The notes beneath the pieces are model-generated. The model did no database searches. It saw only the letters and a list, made by a program, of their open reading frames with translations, and was not told where the DNA came from. From Paraphysoderma sedebokerense (lineage: Eukaryota; Blastocladiomycota; Physodermatomycetes; Physodermatales; Physodermataceae): 64,000 nt of DNA. Where the stretch lies: positions 124,001 through 188,000 of the forward strand of contig JAHLJZ010000036.1 in assembly GCA_025602915.1 (NCBI GenBank). Direction: 5' to 3'. This document shows positions 10,454 to 21,761 of the stretch, piece by piece. The position numbers were made by a program, and so were the translations under genes. The first letter of the stretch is position 1. The number at the start of each line of letters is the position of its first letter.

Positions 10454-13400
10454 ATGTCATCTAGAAACCATACGCACTTTTCGTCTTCCCCTCCCCCCTC
10501 ATCCCCGTCCTCCGATTCTCAATCATTTTCCCTCCACGAGTCCCACCTCTCTTACGACAAATCCTCTGTCTTCTCTTCAAACTCTAATCTGGATGAATTA
10601 TTGAAATGCTTTATCTGCTTGAGCCCCTTGAAGAGAGCCGTAATGTGCCCAGAATGCTCAAAGATGGGCTGTGAAATGTGTTTAGTGGTCTGTTCTTTGT
10701 TTTTGTTTTCTCACTCGTCCGTGTCAAACGGACCGAAGAATACCTTGTTGTACACTGAAATCTTTCACCACCCTCTTTCCCGGTATTCAGAATAAAACAA
10801 ATAGTTATAGATATTGACTATTGCTCTGCACTTACAATCGTAGAAATGGCTCACAGAGCAGAAACGGGAATGCCCGCATTGCCGAGCTCAGCTCTTGATT
10901 TCGCAACTGGTGCATTGCAGATTTATTGATGAATTACAACAAGTACGTCCGTCGTTATTAGCCGAATCACCATTTCGCAGGAACTGACACTTAATATAAT
11001 GGCAGCAACTAAAGAAAGTAGCGCTTCGGGATGTCATGGACTCGAAAGATATGTGCAAATCGCATAAGCAAAAAATTTTCTACTATTGTACAACTTGTTC
11101 AGAGCCAGTATGTTCTGACTGTGCAATGTTTGATGCAAAGGTGATCTCGATTTAGTCCCTGATATGTTGTGCGAGCGCTCACGCTATGATTAATGCACAG
11201 CACAAGAATCACAGCTTTCAACATCTTCAGGCTATCTACAATGATCATGCAAAACTGATAATGACTCATGTGAGTAAACTCAAAAGAACGCTCAAAATGT
11301 CAAATGAGAGGATACAAGCAATCGAGAAGAACATTATCGCCGTGAACGACGCCAAGAAACAGGTTCTTTCAGATTTACAGACGACTTTTAAGAAACCACT
11401 GAGTTAAAACTAAACTTATATCTGATGGCATTTCTCTACAGTGTGACATTGAGCTGAAAGCTGCGCTCGAGCGCGCTCAAAAGAAAATCGACGCTCAATT
11501 ACGACGAAAATTAATGCGATTGCTCGGTACTCATCATTTTCCAAAAACTGTTAATCTCCTCCGCCCGTTATGTACTAACCTGTGGAATTCTAACCTGTCC
11601 ATCTAATCTTAGGTAAAAAAACATCATTTTCAAACTTTACATCATCCCTCGACTCTGTCAGCCGTAAGCTGCAGTCTTCTTTGCAATCATTATCTCAAGT
11701 TGAATTGATCTACAACTCCGACACATTAACCAAACTGGCGATAGAGTATGAAAAAGTTCCAGATGCCGCCAATGCGGGTTGTGAGGGGGATGAAGAAAGA
11801 ACCGAAGTTGAGTTTGAAAGTGAAGTTGTGCCCTCATTTGAGGGTACCACCGTAAAAATTGTGAATTTCTCGTGTGTAGTACTGCATTCGATATAGTCTC
11901 AGTGAACACTCTGTTTCGCTAACTTGGATATCTAGGGCGTTCGAACAACAAGGATCTGTTTTTTATTCCGAACCATTCATTGCTTCCGGAAATACGTGGA
12001 GGTTGAAAGTGTATCCTGCTGGTGGGTGGCGTCCCAGAGTCTCATTGCCTTGACTTTGTATCCGCTACTATATTCTGACTCGCCAATCTATTATGCTCGC
12101 TCCCTAAAATCTCACAGGCAACGGACAAGCTCGGGGAAACTATTTATCTATTTTCGTTGAACTGGTGGAGGGATCACCTGGTCCAATTGAATACCAATAT
12201 CGAATCCAATTAGTAAGTCTGATGATCATATTCTACCGTTCACATCGTCGCGTACTGCCATTGTGCTAACTTGATATCGCGTATCGTCATTTTTACTCTA
12301 CTGTTACGATTTAAGATAAACCAAACCAACAAGACCGCGTCGCCGAGCTACAGACTCGACGATTTGGATGTGCAACTGGAGTCGAGAGATTCTAGAGGTA
12401 AAGGGCCCGGTCATGAACACAGGGATCATAATGTTACACGAGAATTTTCTTCAGAGTTTGAAGTAGGCGAATGTTGGGGATATAATAAATTTTTTCCATC
12501 GGAATTGCTGGTATGTTAGTTCTCCTTCATGCAAAGAATGAGGTTTCCATTCCTAATTACGACATTGAAATTTCATTCTAAAACCGACAGAAAAAGGATG
12601 GATTTCTTGACATAAGCGACACGCTGGTAATTAAATACTATGTCCGAGCGTTAAGTTATCATCAGAAGTGCTCAGATTTGTCTCGGTGCTCTACTCTATT
12701 TCATTACTACTCGCGCTTCTTTTCTCCGCTTACTGATTTACTAATCTTCGTTACTTATTTAATGACATATCAACAGATACGTTGTTGGCCTTCAGGAAAG
12801 TTTGTCCAAAAAAGATGCGGAAATCAAGGACTTGAAAAGCAAATTACAGGAGCGGAACGAAAGATCGGAGAAAAGTAACGAGAAAACCCACGGACTTGAT
12901 ACATTAAGCGCATCAGCTGTTATGCATGAAGACTTTGACAAGACGAGAGCAAACAGCATACATACCAAAAGGCGTAAAATAAGAGGATGGAGGAGCTATG
13001 GTTGGTGTCTGACAGTATTTTCATCTGATCAAAGTCGGCCAACGGGTTGCATCAAGATTAATTTTATTTTATTTCTGCATCATGTTTTTCCCTGCCATGT
13101 CTAGATGAACTGCAACTCGATAGCTCTTGGACGGCCGATCGCAATGGAGCCAAAACCACCCAAATTACTGCACAACAATCTCACATTTTCTCGACGTCAA
13201 CATTGAGTTCCTCGTATCCAGATAATTCTAATCAAATCACGTCCACTGATAATTCACAATCCGATCATTCCCCTTCTCTTCCTCTACTGCATACTACAGA
13301 CAAAGTCCTTTCTTCGTCATCGTCGTCAGACACAAAATTACCATTGCCACATGCAGAATGTACGACAGCGAAAAGAGGTTCCGCTTCAGACATTGATTCA

Positions 13401-14336
13401 GAAATAAGATTGATATCAATTCAGGAACATGTGGACGGGGATGCTGGTGATGATGGACTGGGGACTCCACAAATGGTTGAGCTCAACCCGTGGGTTACGG
13501 GACAGGTCAGTCATGGACAATTGGTGGCTAGCGAAATCCAACAAGAGGAAGCAATGTTATTATCAGAGTTAAATCACCCTCATATATCAATTAGAACTGA
13601 CACTCGACAGTCAACCAATTGCCAATCCCGTTCTGACACCACAGATGTCGACGATAGAAGTCTAGACGACAGTGTACAATCGAAACTTATCGCCCTTCAA
13701 GAGGAAATGGAAGAGATGGAAGAAGTTGAAGTCAGTTTAGAAGTCGACGCAATAGACGATTCTGTTGGAACCTCTAACTTTAAGACTGACGAGGTAGAAC
13801 ATGTTGACAGTCATCGAGAATGCACTGATGGCAACGAAGAGTTCGATATCTCTAGTTCTTCCGTACACAGAGACGGTACTCTCACCGAAGACTATGAGCA
13901 GAACGATGGTACCGCAGATTGCGAAAAGTCACAGAATCGCGAAGATAGCATTGGTGACGAGGAAGAGGAAGAAGAAAGTGATACCCACTTCGACTTGCTA
14001 ACACAGGATTTTGAAGAAATGACGATTGTCAGGCATGGTACATTTGAGGATGATCGATCTGACGACGCTTGTGAGAGTGAAGAAGATGACGAAGAGGTAC
14101 TCGTAATTTTTCAACTCATTGCACCCTCAATAGTCTTTCCTTGCTGCAAGTTCTGATGTTATGTGTTTATTTTTGTCATTGCATTTGGTGTACACAATTA
14201 GGATTCGACTCTAAAACCGCCACATTCGCATTTGGGCCTTGATTCACTTATAAACGCTACATCAACTCTATCCAATCATTCGAGTGGTACTGCCGTTACG
14301 GTATCATTTGAGTTGGATGCCAGCGAAGAACGATAG
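10454..14336 (+). CDS. TRIM37: TRIM37-type E3 ubiquitin ligase (RING, B-box, coiled coil, MATH)
   Basis: Multi-exon gene; the upstream in-frame Met at 10289 is an alternative start. After ~50 Ser-rich residues comes a RING finger, [20 protein letters not shown], which continues across an intron into [17 protein letters not shown]. The B-box at ~11055-11220 has [15 protein letters not shown] and HKNHSFQHL, followed by a coiled coil to ~11520. The MATH/TRAF domain (~11940-12660) includes [19 protein letters not shown] and [13 protein letters not shown], both very close to what I remember of human TRIM37. The C-terminal third (~13100-14336) is disordered and very acidic. TRIM37 in animals ubiquitinates histone H2A and peroxisomal import factors and limits centriole-like assemblies. 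RING and B-box ligands look intact. The substrate here is unknown. Exon borders in the C-terminal part are the least certain. Confidence 0.9.
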
Positions 14337-14843
14337 GAGATTTTGGCCTGGACATAACAGATGATGAATAGAAATTTGAAGTTTCGGGCAGATTGACAGC
14401 ATATCACAGAATGCTGATGGACTGATAAGGGGTTTTAAGGGACCATGCATTAAACTAGGATACCAGAGTTAAATTGGTCTGTCAAACGAAGGCCTGCATT
14501 GCTATTTGACGGAGAGAAATGTATAGCTGGTGAGATCGATCACATTCAATAGCGATGAAGAGGCAAATTGATTAGTTTGACCACTTTTGGGTGCATGTCC
14601 ATGATTCAGAAATTGTTGAACTGAAACCTGTCGCGTAACTGAGGTCAGAACCTAAGCAATTGGGCGGAGTGACGTAATAAATGGAAAGCTCGTGCGACAT
14701 GCAAAGCTATAAATCCTCGAACCTTATACATTATTCATTATACATCTCCATTCGTAGCGTTAAACAGGTACAGATATTCTCAATTTTGACGACCTTACCC
14801 TGCCAATTGCGAAAAACCGACTTTTTACAGCAAACGTATCAAC
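14337..14843. other. Intergenic, no gene seen
   Basis: About 500 bp between TRIM37 and a small plus-strand gene. No frame, repeat or RNA gene is recognised; it likely contains a 3' UTR and a promoter. Confidence 0.5.
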
Positions 14844-15317
14844 ATGTTTCATATCGATCACTCTCTCGAATATCGTCGCAACCCACATTATCAAAAGCAT
14901 GCACATTTGCCGCATAAAGGTTCATTGGAAGATTTGCCAGATGAAGAACTGTACGCATTGGAAAAAGAATTTATTCGAAAAAGCCATCTGAGCGACAGAG
15001 AGATTTGGGCTTTGCAAGACCATACAGGCCCAAGAGATACCGGGGACTGGAGAATGCGTTTCGGCGAAAAGGTAACCCGATAGTCTGGCCAAGACTGAAT
15101 TTTTTCTCTGGTGGTAAGCATAGTATATACATGTATACTGACTTTCAAACACAATTATGGTTGAACGCGGCCATACCTGCAGGCCTCTCAGATCCACGAA
15201 ATCCGAACTGGCAAGTCACTCAAGTATTCTCCAAGACGTGGAGTGTATGGGGAGACGGCGGGGAACCAGTTCTATCGCAGGGAAGAAGGCAAGCGAGGAG
15301 AAAGGTACCGAGGATAG
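14844..15317 (+). CDS. Conserved-looking small basic protein of unknown function
   Basis: Two exons (14844-15071 and 15183-15317) joined by a phase-0 intron (GTAACC...CCTGCAG) give 120 residues. I do not recognise the family. The N-terminal half is His/Tyr-rich (FHIDHSLEYRRNPHYQKH). A helical acidic stretch follows (EDLPDEELYALEKEF), then the turn-rich segment HTGPRDTGDWRMRFGEK. The second exon encodes a strongly basic Gly/Arg/Tyr-rich tail containing YSPRRGVYGETAGNQFYRRE. No signal peptide or membrane segment. The perfect frame continuity across a clean intron argues it is real. A nucleic-acid- or ribosome-associated role would fit the charge but is only a guess. Confidence 0.55.
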
Positions 15318-15727
15318 GCAGGATGTAGCATTTCTCTGTAATTTCTGTAATGATGCGAGTACGAATTTTGTGTCGGTGATAATTCGAGAGCGTGTGCGCG
15401 TCGTTGGAAAGGAAATGTCAAAAATCGCGTTGGAATTTGAAGAATGGAAAGTCCGTGCTCGCTGCTCATGAGAAGGAACGAGAAGGGCATCTCTTATGTG
15501 AACTAAGACAGTCCATTTCTGCTGCAAAATTCTGAAATTATATTCTCGCCCATTCTCTCCTTTCGTCTGCAACCCCTCTGCCCACTCTGCAGTCGCAAAA
15601 AGTTTTCTGCCCGTGAAAGCTGTGCAACATTCTGTTCGCGAAATTCCAAGCCTGTCCGAGCCAGGGCTTTTCTCGACTTTAAACCCGCAATTTCATTAAA
15701 CACCACAAATTTGAGCAAGACCACAGC
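15318..15727. other. Intergenic, no gene seen
   Basis: About 400 bp before the LIM-RapGAP gene. Overlapping short frames exist on both strands but none has recognisable features. Confidence 0.45.
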
Positions 15728-18700
15728 ATGAGCTCAAAAGTAGACGTCCACTCTGTTGCTGAAAAAGCAAAAATATTCAGTCGGACAATGTCCGATAACA
15801 GAATTTCTTCAAGATGCGAGAGTTGTCAAAAGACGGTGTATGTCATCCGAGTGAAGAGTTGAATTTCATCTTAGATAGATAATATACTTTTTATTGATAT
15901 ATTCTAACTGCCTTTTTCTTTTATCTCATAATTTATAAATAATAGCTACGCTGTCGAACATTTAGTTTTTGACGATAAAACGTATCATAAATCGGTTTGT
16001 ATTTCAAAATCCACACTTTCCATCTAGCAGTCTTCAAACGACAGTAAAATGTTGAGCATCCGTCTCTAACTATTAGCTTGTCTTTCCGTTCAACTATTAC
16101 TTTGTATTAATTGGGTGAATTTGTTATAACCCTGCCATATTTTTTTCGAAATTACCGCAACCAACTCCTCTCATCGACATTCACTTTGTGATGCACTTTG
16201 AAATTTGCCATCCACAGTGCTTCAAATGTTGTAAATGCCAAAGACCACTCGGAATTTCCAACGCAATATCAGCTGCAGGTGCTATCTACTGTATTAATCA
16301 TAATCCCAACATGGATAAGCAAAATCGCTTGACCAGACGAAGTTCAGTTCGAAAATCCCGACGACCATCCGGTGGTGCTTCAGGCATTGGTATCATTGCA
16401 GAAGGAAACTCCAATAGTGACTCTATCAATAATTCGACAATGAGTTTGGAAGCTTCTCGTTCTTCATTAGAGAGATCTTGGAATGTTGGGTCAAGAAACG
16501 GTAGCAATTCCAGAGCTTCAAGTGGGAGGGACGAGAATGGAGACTCGAATGGTGGTTCATCCGACCTGTTGAAAATTAAAGCTACTTCATTGCGACCTTC
16601 TTATTCAGTCTCATCACATCTTGGTGGACGAAGAACATCAGAACCGACCTCCGTTCTTCATACAATCGAAGCAAACGCTCACCAAAGGGCCAAAACCATT
16701 TCTGTTATCCCAGAAGGTATATCTGAATTTTCTTGATATCACACATAGTCAACTTATTTTAGTAACAACCATACATTATATAGTCAAAGAATCTACAGAG
16801 AAGAAAGGCGGGATTGTAGAAGCAATTAAACAACAGCAGCAGAGTAGAAAAAGCTTTGAAGATGAAATTTTAGAGAATTTAAAGAATACTGATGCGTTCC
16901 AGTTGCTTCTCGCCTCGAGCCGCTCCCCTTCAACAAATGATTTGCCGGACAAGCCGGCAGTTCATAGAGGAGGAAAAGTCGCCGAGCTTGTGGGTAGATT
17001 GAATCTTAATGCCGATGTAAGACATGTTCCAGCGTCATCCCTCCTTTCGCAATAACGCACTAACCGTGCGCTTTCCCCTGTCTTTTGATACCACAGCAAT
17101 TGCAGCAGCACGGCTCCCACTTCTCTCGTAGGAGAGGTGATTCTATTACGAGAGCCGACGGTTTCAGAATTGAAGAAACCTCCGCTGATTATTTCTCGGA
17201 ACCAACTGCTAGTACCGTTGACCAGTTGTCAAGCTCCGGTTCTTCTGGATCATGGGATCGTGATTATGGCTCTAAGAATGTAGCAGCGGAATTAAGAGAG
17301 ACTTTCTTGAATTTAGTTAAATCCAACTACCACGAGTATGTGATGGAGCATGTGGATGTTTTATCATTGTATTATCGCGAACATTTCTTCCAACGAGGTA
17401 TATTATTATTGATGATATGAAATTTAACGGTGTATTGACAACAAATCCTATTCGTAGATCATAATAACTACATTGGGATCATGGAAGTGATAGGACCGGT
17501 CGTCATTTCGGTTGCTCGCGAACCAGTTGACGACGGGGATAATCGATTTCGCATCATTATAAGACAAAAAGATGTTCGTTCTCTCTATATTGTATTCAAG
17601 GTTATATCTATGCTTTTCATTAACAATCATTTATTTAATAGTCGATCGATCAACGAATGGATATTCTCGAATCTAGCATCAAAAATCAAGTCAAACCAAA
17701 GGGAAAATTATCTAGAAAGAGCGTGCTGCAATATGTCAGTCCCAGCATTAACATCACGAAATTGGTGAAAGTCAAAACGACGAGGATTGAAAAAGATATC
17801 CTGAAGTTGGACGAGTTGAGAGTATGCACTCTTTTGCCTTTAATCACTTCTCTCAAATTTCAGTACATCTAACTTCTCTCATCACACTAGCTATGTTATC
17901 AATACAAGATAGGTTTATTATATTGCAAAGCAGGACAAACAACGGAAGAAGAATATTTTGGGAATGGTATGTGATTTAAACGTTTAAGGGTCGCGATGGT
18001 CCTTTTTTTTCCAACTGCATTGGAAATAAGCTCACTCTGCATTTTCTTGTTCACTCTTCTGCAGAACATGGATCCCCGGCGTTTACGAAGTTCATGGAAG
18101 TACTTGGAGATACAGTAGAATTAGACGGATTCCAAGGATTCGCTGCTGGTTTAGATACAAAGAGTAAGTGATTATTATTGCCAATCTAAAACATTGCAGT
18201 ATATTGTAAATTCTGACGGCATTCCGCCTCCGTCACTAGATGGCAATACGACAGGAAAATATGGCCTCAACACGCGATACGGCATTTACGAAATCACATT
18301 CCATGTGTCAACATTTTTGCCCTTCATTAAAGAAGATCCGCAACAGATTCAAAGAAAGCGCCACATAGGAAATGGTTAGTTCATACTTGCTTCATTTCAA
18401 TTTCCTCCACTAAAGCATCTTTCTAATTATTCTTTATGATCTGCAGATATCGTCTGTATAGTTTTCATGGATGGAAAGGGCACATTCGATCCTACAGCAA
18501 TCAAGTCACACTTTTTGCACAGTTATATTGTAGTTTCAGAACATGGAACGAACAGCAACGGAGAAATATCTTACAAGTACGTCATGCAATCATTTAGTGG
18601 GGAATTATCTGCGTTTTATTAACATATATTTCGAAATCGTTAAAATAGGGTCAGCACTGCAAGTATAGCTGATGTACCGATGTATGGACCAGGTTTACCG

Positions 18701-19428
18701 GAACCACCCGTGTTCACTGATAGAACTGAATTAAGAAATTTCTTGTTCGCAAAAGGTACATTCAGTTCCTTCAGATGGTGTCCAGTACTATACGGGCAAT
18801 TTCTGAAAGTCTTAATTTCTTTAGCTATCAATGGCGAAAACGCCTGTTATCGTGCCCCTCGATTTTCCAAGCTTTCATCCCGAACTCGTCATGCGCTTAT
18901 AGACGATATTGTAAACACTTACTTAAAATCCAACGGAACGGCGCCCGAGGGATCAGACAATAATGAAGACGGCGCAGAGGAAGAAGGTGGTCTGACAAAG
19001 GGAAAATACAAGAGTGATTTCAATATGTTCAAGAGAGCTAGACGTCGAAGTTCCCTGAAGAGTGCAGACGAAATCGACAGAACCTCAAAAGGTGTGTACT
19101 TTGCCTATTTGATTTGCTTCGCTGTATCATTCCCTTACTGCAATATCTGTACCACTTGCGAACGTTTTAACTCACTTCACCGTTTATGTTTTCGCTTATC
19201 AATTTTATAGCTTCATCTCAACTGAAAATGAAAGCCCAAAACTTCCTAGCATCCATACGCAAGAAATCAGTCGGATCAGAGAGTTCCACTGACTTGAGTA
19301 ATTCCGAATTGGACAGTTCGTATTACTTCTTTCGTTGTCCAAGTATTTTTCAATTACTAACCTGTGACAATTTGGTAGTTGCCCGTAACTTATCGACTTC
19401 AATGGGACAGCTCCCAAAGAATAATTGA
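15728..19428 (+). CDS. LIM-domain Rap GTPase-activating protein
   Basis: Multi-exon gene starting at 15728 and ending at 19428. Residues ~25-85 form one LIM zinc finger: CESC, HKSC, FKCCKC and a final YCINH, assembled across two introns (the second ends just before 16218). A long Ser/Asn-rich linker follows (16300-17200). A complete RapGAP domain runs from ~17280 to ~18915: [39 protein letters not shown], then RKRHIGNDIVCIVF carrying the catalytic 'Asn thumb', and [15 protein letters not shown]. The order matches human Rap1GAP closely. It should stimulate GTP hydrolysis on Rap-type small GTPases, which control cortex, adhesion and polarity. The LIM finger probably provides a docking site on actin or junction-like complexes. 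The C terminus is basic and disordered. An alternative is a GAP for another Ras-like GTPase such as Rheb or Ral. Confidence 0.9.
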
Positions 19429-19939
19429 AACAAGTCTTAACCGTTTTTATTGACTCTTATTATTTTATTTGTAAAAACAAGAACTATGCAGAGTACATAC
19501 ATAAGAAGTTTAAATTTTATATTGTTGTCGTTTGAATGAGTTTTGGATTTCTGAATGCATAATGAGATCATCTGTTTGGTCTAATAGCTGTTTGTCTGCG
19601 TTCAAGTGAGTTTGTTGAAACCAGTTATCTTTTAATCATTAGTTATTACATTGTAGAATTACGTCTCCTTTGTATAAATGTTACCAGTCTTTTCTATATG
19701 ATGATTACTTAAATGAGTATAATTTTATTATTTTATTTATTGCTGGGGGCCGACTTTCAAGGGGTTGGATGAGGTCATCATGTGCCTCGCAAAAGGAAAT
19801 ACATAAATGCCAACTCGAAATCTTTAACGAATGGGCAGTAATTTATTTCTGAATTAGGTTCCAGGTGCACGGACAAAGTTCCCTACTTTAAAGCATGATA
19901 CTCGGGCCACTTTTCTTGTATAATCATCAGTATCTTTCA
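19429..19939. other. Convergent intergenic region
   Basis: About 510 bp between the 3' ends of the LIM-RapGAP and uL2m genes. AT-rich, presumably both 3' UTRs; no gene supported. Confidence 0.5.
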
Positions 19940-21214
19940 CTATTTAACTCTTCGCCTATCCTTTACAATCCACCACGTCGGTTTGCTCTTCTTCCTGGTC
20001 TTGAAACCCTTAGTTGGTACACCCCACGGTGTCACTGGATGTTTCCCTTTCGTTTTACCTTCACCACCGCCATGAGGATGATCTACTGGATTCATAGCAA
20101 CACCCCTAACTTTCGGTCTACGGCCCATCAGATTCCTCTTACGCCCCGCGGATCCTAACACTCTGTGTTGCCAGTCCAAATTACTGACCATCCCGATTGT
20201 AGCGACACAAGCAACGTGAATTAATCTAACTTCCCCAGATTGTAACCGAATTTGAGCATATCCAGAGTCCCCAGTTTGGATGACTTGGGCGTATGTTCCT
20301 GCAGATCTACACAGCTGAGCCGGTCCCCAGGGACGGATAGCTATATTATGGATGAGTGTACCAACGGGAATATGACGAAGTTGAAGACAGTTTCCACGCT
20401 CGTACAGACTTGAGGTTGAAGTCCCAGGTTCAACATTCAATAATTCAGACGGAATACCTGTGTTGAAAATTATAATTTTAATGTAAGCAACAGATGTATA
20501 CCGCACTGAATAATGAATAGGCTTACCTTGACGAAAAGACTGAATTACATCACCCGCTTTAACTTGATGTGGTGCAACGATGTAACTCAACTCACCTGTC
20601 CCTTGGTGTTTCAACAACGCTAGAAACCCACTTCTAAAAGGATCATGTTCGATTCTGACAACTTCATGAGGCCCTTTTTTATTACGATAAAAATCGACGA
20701 TTCGAATCCTTCTTCTTGGACCTCCCCCTCTTCCTCTCACCGTTATCCGACCATGTGCGTTTCTTCCGCCACTCCTTTTTTTGACTATGGTCAATTCGTA
20801 AATTGGAGGTCCAGTGTATACATCAAGTGCTTCTAGATCAATATCTCGGCGGTGACGAAGTGCAGGCGTGACTGGCTTATAGGTGACGAACTTTCCATCT
20901 CGTTTGACGACTTTAGGATGGACGTACCGTCGAGACAAGAAATTAATAACCGGCTGCCGTGTGAGAGAAGACAAAAATGATGATCGTGTAAATGCTGATT
21001 TCGATGTCCCTGAAGACGATGAGCTGGACAGACGAGAATATAATGAAATCTGGCGATGGTGGGGTGAACTCAGTTGAAAATTTTGAGCGTGCCTGATTCT
21101 CTTCGTAAAATACGGTATAACATTGTTTGGTATCCTACACGACATCATTGGTATTTTACCATCACAATGATATCTTTGGTTGGTATCAAATCTAAACTTC
21201 AGATATCGGCCCAA
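19940..21214 (-). CDS. Mitochondrial large-subunit ribosomal protein uL2m
   Basis: The frame runs unbroken from 21214 to 19940 (424 codons), but a 69-bp intron at 20458-20526 (GTAAGC...AACACAG) lies inside it in frame without a stop. Removing it joins SFRQG directly to IPSELLN, as expected for L2. The N-terminal ~110 residues are a Ser/Arg-rich presequence plus extension. The L2 core follows: RSGGRNAHGRITVRGRGGG, HIPVGTLIHNI, and the near-invariant NPVDHPHGGGEG loop with the conserved histidine at the peptidyl-transferase centre. The C-terminal basic tail is typical. It is an essential RNA-binding protein of the mitochondrial 54S/39S subunit. Confidence 0.95.
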   Translation of the reverse strand: MGRYLKFRFDTNQRYHCDGKIPMMSCRIPNNVIPYFTKRIRHAQNFQLSSPHHRQISLYSRLSSSSSSGTSKSAFTRSSFLSSLTRQPVINFLSRRYVHPKVVKRDGKFVTYKPVTPALRHRRDIDLEALDVYTGPPIYELTIVKKRSGGRNAHGRITVRGRGGGPRRRIRIVDFYRNKKGPHEVVRIEHDPFRSGFLALLKHQGTGELSYIVAPHQVKAGDVIQSFRQGKPIHYSVRYTSVAYIKIIIFNTGIPSELLNVEPGTSTSSLYERGNCLQLRHIPVGTLIHNIAIRPWGPAQLCRSAGTYAQVIQTGDSGYAQIRLQSGEVRLIHVACVATIGMVSNLDWQHRVLGSAGRKRNLMGRRPKVRGVAMNPVDHPHGGGEGKTKGKHPVTPWGVPTKGFKTRKKSKPTWWIVKDRRRVK

Positions 21215-21761
21215 CTAAACAAGCGCACGTGATTAGTTTCCTAGAAACGGAGCCATTCCCCTCTTCTTGCTGATTTGACTTTTGAGCGTGCGATCATTAT
21301 CGAGTAACGAAGGTTCTTAATAGCAGTAACTATATTGGCACTTTAGAAAATTTCAAAGTTCGTTATGAACTCACAAAGAAGCTTGCAACCGACTTGGGTT
21401 TCCCAAATCCCCTATTTGAGCTGAAGTTTACGCCCTAATAATTCGCGACACAGAGTTTCAAAAGCAGGGTAATAGAAATATAATGAATCTGAAAATATGA
21501 ATACTTTTGGGAATAGTTTTGGGATTGTGCATAAAGTTGCGTTAAACTCGTTGCTTTAGAGTGCAGGTTGGGCTGGACATCGTGGTTTTGTAAAGCAACG
21601 GCCGTCTTTTAGGGCCACTGGAAGGAAGCCCTCGCTGTGGTTGCCCGCCTAACTGCTACACCTAAATCTAACCGAGAAAAAGCCATTTGCTATAAGAAGT
21701 TCTTGTTGTCAGTTTCGCTGCATTCATAACAACTTTCATTAGCTTTCCGACTGACATCTGA
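21215..21761. promoter_or_regulatory. Shared divergent upstream region, uL2m and SLC35F
   Basis: About 550 bp between head-to-head genes. It should contain both promoters. No TATA box or specific operator can be assigned with confidence and no other gene is seen. Confidence 0.35.
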
